DNA from: Trachelipus rathkii
Lineage: Eukaryota > Arthropoda > Malacostraca > Isopoda > Trachelipodidae
Assembly (NCBI GenBank): GCA_015478945.1
Contig: JABUQX010100207.1
Location: 1 to 22,500 of the forward strand
Length of the DNA: 22,500 nt
Direction of reading: 5' to 3'
A model generated the notes under the pieces. That model had not been told where the DNA came from. It saw only the letters and a list, made by a program, of their open reading frames with translations, and searched no databases. A program made the translations under genes and the position numbers. Of the stretch, positions 20,615 to 22,500 are shown piece by piece (the first letter of the stretch is position 1; every line of letters starts with the position of its first letter).

Positions 20615-21100
20615 GTTCGTTAAGTCAGAGCAGTCCAGTAAGAGATTTTTTTGTGTCGTCGTTTGTCTGGGAGGGACATCTTTGAAAGTAGGGAAAGGGT
20701 GTATTATGAATTTTAAAATTGTATTCCTAAAATGGAGGGATGGTTCCCAGAACGGAGACGGGACAACATTACTCGTGTTTGGCTATCCAAAATTTGTTCT
20801 GTATGGGATATTTCGAGATATTTTGGGATATTTTGGGATATTTTGGGTTAAAATACCTGAAGCACGGTTTTATTTGGATCAGCGCAAATCGTTTTTTGAA
20901 TTAATTGGGTATGAATGTGTTTATTAATAGGGGTGTCTGGAGGGGGGAGGGGAAGCTTGTTGTATATGTTGAAATAGTATAGTGCTGGTGTGATTTTTTT
21001 ACTTCTAGGAGCAAGGGTTGTTGTAATTCTGGATGTAGGGTGTGATCTGTTGAGAGTGATTTACTCTAAAATTGACAGCCTATCATATGAAGATAGGCTT
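20615..21100 (-). pseudogene. C-terminal part of Jockey/I-group ORF2, frameshifted
   Basis: It continues from the stop at 21103-21101. GCQF (about 21075) followed by SLSTDHTLHPELQQPLLLEV matches the QFLA....HPSHP region. TYTTSFPSPLQTP precedes an AT-rich portion containing a 10-bp tandem repeat. RLRSGNHPSIL (20760-20728) and CPSQTNDDTKK form the zinc-knuckle-like end; one of the expected Cys pair and the His are replaced. At least three frame changes are needed. Confidence 0.72.
20805..20844 (+). repeat. 10-bp tandem repeat, four units
   Basis: GGGATATTTT repeats four times, the first two units with one change each. It lies inside the Jockey/I-group C-terminal region and is probably a late expansion. 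Confidence 0.9.
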
Positions 21101-21565
21101 TTATAGGGAGATTTTTCTTTCTGTCAGTAGGTGGTGGATAGGTGTGGTGGGAAGGCAGCCATTATTTTGTACGGTTTCTAATTTTAAAATGTTGGATTGT
21201 GGTTTTGAGGTCGTCCTGGCAGGTGAAGCGTAGTTTAAAAAACAACGGAGGTATTGTCTATTTATTATTTTGAAGGTCTTTTTGTGCCGACCAGAGTCTG
21301 TTACAGTTAATGCTTTCAGCGAATTTAATTTATGTGTTGCTCTAAAAGTAATATTGGTGAAGTGGTGGACGAATGTGCCATGTATATGAAAAGTCGAGCC
21401 TAGTATGGTGGGTAGTTTATTAAGAGGGGTATATTGTTTAAAAGAAAAACTGCTTGGTGAATGTTCGATACTCTTCTGTTTGGGGTAAGTATAATGTAAT
21501 AGAGGATTTTTGATACGATTCAGCCATTCTGTTTGCTGTTGGCCACTGTTTCCTATATAGCTAGT
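21101..21565 (-). pseudogene. RT thumb/connection region of Jockey/I-group LINE, open frame
   Basis: There are 154 codons without a stop, from 21565 to the stop at 21103-21101, with no ATG start, so this is an internal piece. Matches in order: TEWLNRIKNPLLHYTYP (family W....L.L.P.K....LFTP), LNKLPTILGSTFHIHGTF (LGV.FD...TF..H), RATHKLNSLKAL, GRHKKTFKIINRQYLR (KETL...YK...R), LNYASPA (21238-21218), LKLETVQNNGCL (KLQ..QN.ALR), and TTPIHHLLTERK (TPIHHLH.E.K). This is clearly the stretch after the YADD box of a Jockey/I-type RT. The preceding open piece is offset by one frame and overlaps it by 13 bases. Confidence 0.9.
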
Positions 21566-21786
21566 TTATGTATTGTTTCTAATTTTCTAAATGCCTGCAT
21601 TATACCGAGTTTTGAGCTTGTGAAATTGCTAGGCTCGTCTACATAGCTATTATTTTTAACTGAATGGGGGGGGGGGGGGGGATGTGGTGACATGTATAAA
21701 AAGGTAAAGAGTGTTTGTGAAGGATGGCTCCCTGGAAACTCTGTTATTATGGAATTTGTATATATCGGTAGGAGTGTCGTCCCATG
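21553..21786 (-). pseudogene. RT catalytic core piece of Jockey/I-group LINE
   Basis: An open frame that stops at 21555-21553; only about 78 codons belong to the element, since further upstream the frame is translated (ATA)n array. PGS at 21735-21727 with SQTLFTFLYMS fits the (V)PQGSVLSPTLFN.YM motif B, with the Q codon lost. YVDE at 21645-21634 stands where YADD should be, so the second catalytic Asp is Glu and the enzyme is probably dead. Between them a run of Pro codons is enlarged by a G16 (C16 on this strand) tract. SSKLGIMQAFRKLETIHKLA follows, as in the family. Confidence 0.88.
21666..21681. repeat. Poly-G run (16 G)
   Basis: On the LINE's coding strand this is C16, encoding five Pro in the segment between RT motifs B and C, where the family usually has one to three Pro. 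It is a slippage expansion or a sequencing artefact. Confidence 0.9.
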
Positions 21787-22125
21787 ATAATAATAAGAAT
21801 CATAATAATCATATAATATAATAATAATACTCATAACAATAGATATAATAATTAATAATCATAATCATAACAATAATAATGAAAAATAATAATAAATCAT
21901 AATAAATACTAATATAATAATAATATAATAATAAAATAATAAAATAATAATATAATAATAAATAATAAAATATAATACTAATAATAATAATAATAATATA
22001 AGATAATATAATTATATAATATAATATATAATATAATAATAATAATAACTAATAATAATATATATGATAATGATAATGAATAATGATAATAAAATAATAA
22101 TAATAATAATAATAATAATAATTTC

Positions 22126-22158
<33 letters not shown>

Positions 22159-22255
22159 TAATATAATAATATATAATAATAATAATAATAAAATAATAAT
22201 ATAATGATAATAAAAATACAAAATAATAATAATAATAGATAATAATAATATAATA

Positions 22256-22293
<38 letters not shown>

Positions 22294-22306
22294 TATAATA
22301 ATCACA
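21784..22306. repeat. (ATA)n trinucleotide array
   Basis: About 520 bp of AAT/ATA units with ATC, ATG and TA interruptions. It replaces the expected 5' half of the Jockey/I-group element. The minus-strand frame 22012-22305 is translated repeat (Tyr/Ile) and not a gene. Confidence 0.95.
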
Positions 22307-22500
22307 AATAAATATTCAACTCAAAAAAGACCCATTACGTATAAGAAAAGTAGCTTCACCAATTTGTATTTTAATAAGAATATAATTGTAAAAATTTGCT
22401 ATGACAATTTAGCAAATTTTTCCAATGATTCGTTAGAAGATTTCTTGAAGTTTTTTGAAGAAAGATTATTTGTGCTCTAGTGACACTAATGTTCATAAAA
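22307..22500. other. AT-rich end of window with an 11-bp inverted repeat
   Basis: AAAAATTTGCT (22390-22400) and AGCAAATTTTT (22411-22421) form a perfect stem with a 10-base loop, followed by TTCGTTAG (22430-22437). The GCTAA/TTAGC and TTCGTTAG strings are reminiscent of the terminal block of the 0.5-kb dispersed repeat, so another copy may begin here. Confidence 0.5.

Larger units (their letters stand above)
20505..21790 (-). mobile_element. Jockey/I-group LINE remnant (RT to C-terminus)
   Basis: The best-preserved element in the window. Reading the minus strand from 21786: RT motif B (PGSHPSQTLFTFLYMS) and motif C region (SYVDE); then a 154-codon open frame with the RT thumb and connection part; then a frameshifted stretch with GCQF...SLSTDHTLHPELQ; then RLRSGNHPSIL (20760 down) and CPSQTNDDTKKSL (about 20676-20638), which fit the LRSG.......C..C....DT.HL..C end of these ORF2 proteins; then PAVVAKF (about 20560-20540), which fits the terminal LW..P..VA.FL. 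The 5' side is lost at the (ATA)n array. The plus-strand frame 20613-20927 is only its antisense shadow. Confidence 0.9.

Noticed and set aside
20613..20927. 104-codon plus-strand frame as a gene
   Set aside because: It is antisense to the LINE C-terminal blocks RLRSG and CPSQTNDDTKK and includes the 10-bp tandem repeat.
22012..22305. 97-codon minus-strand frame
   Set aside because: It is a direct translation of the (ATA)n array.
1..22500. CRISPR array, bacterial operon, phage or integron
   Set aside because: No regularly spaced repeats with unique spacers, no bacterial ribosome-binding sites or gene density; composition and elements are those of animal nuclear DNA.

Overview
The window reads as animal nuclear DNA, probably from an invertebrate, although the species cannot be fixed from sequence. 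It is AT-rich, with long (TA)n and (ATA)n arrays, no operons and no intact host gene. What can be recognised is a graveyard of transposable elements. The longest simple open frames are artefacts of TA or ATA repeats (runs of Tyr/Ile) or lie opposite element remnants; several begin at codons that would not be starts in a eukaryote.

Layout: 1-1860 is anonymous AT-rich DNA with TA arrays. 1861-3000 is a GC-rich fold-back made of two inverted copies of one repeat, with a partial third copy at 9300-9500. 5705-7700 (+) is a CR1/L2-like non-LTR retrotransposon remnant that can be followed from the start of the reverse transcriptase (RT) to the C-terminus. 7985-8580 is one copy of an unnamed ~0.5-kb dispersed repeat; three more copies and a fragment lie at 16300-17840. 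11012-12526 (+) is a decayed Tc1/mariner-superfamily transposon with remains of terminal inverted repeats and of the catalytic residues. 12955-15440 (+) is a strongly decayed RTE-like LINE. 16489-16611, inside one repeat copy, can be read as a C2H2 zinc-finger fragment with possible splice borders. 19453-20255 holds diverged direct repeats around a small possible exon. 20505-21790 (-) is a Jockey/I-group LINE, the best-preserved element, with a 154-codon open frame; its 3' end abuts a (TA)n array and its 5' side is cut off by a ~520-bp (ATA)n array.

No gene here appears functional. All four recognised elements carry stops and frameshifts, so nothing encoded here should move by itself. The most promising undescribed items are the zinc-finger-associated 0.5-kb repeat family and the GC-rich fold-back. 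All family assignments come from motif reading by eye and have not been tested by search.
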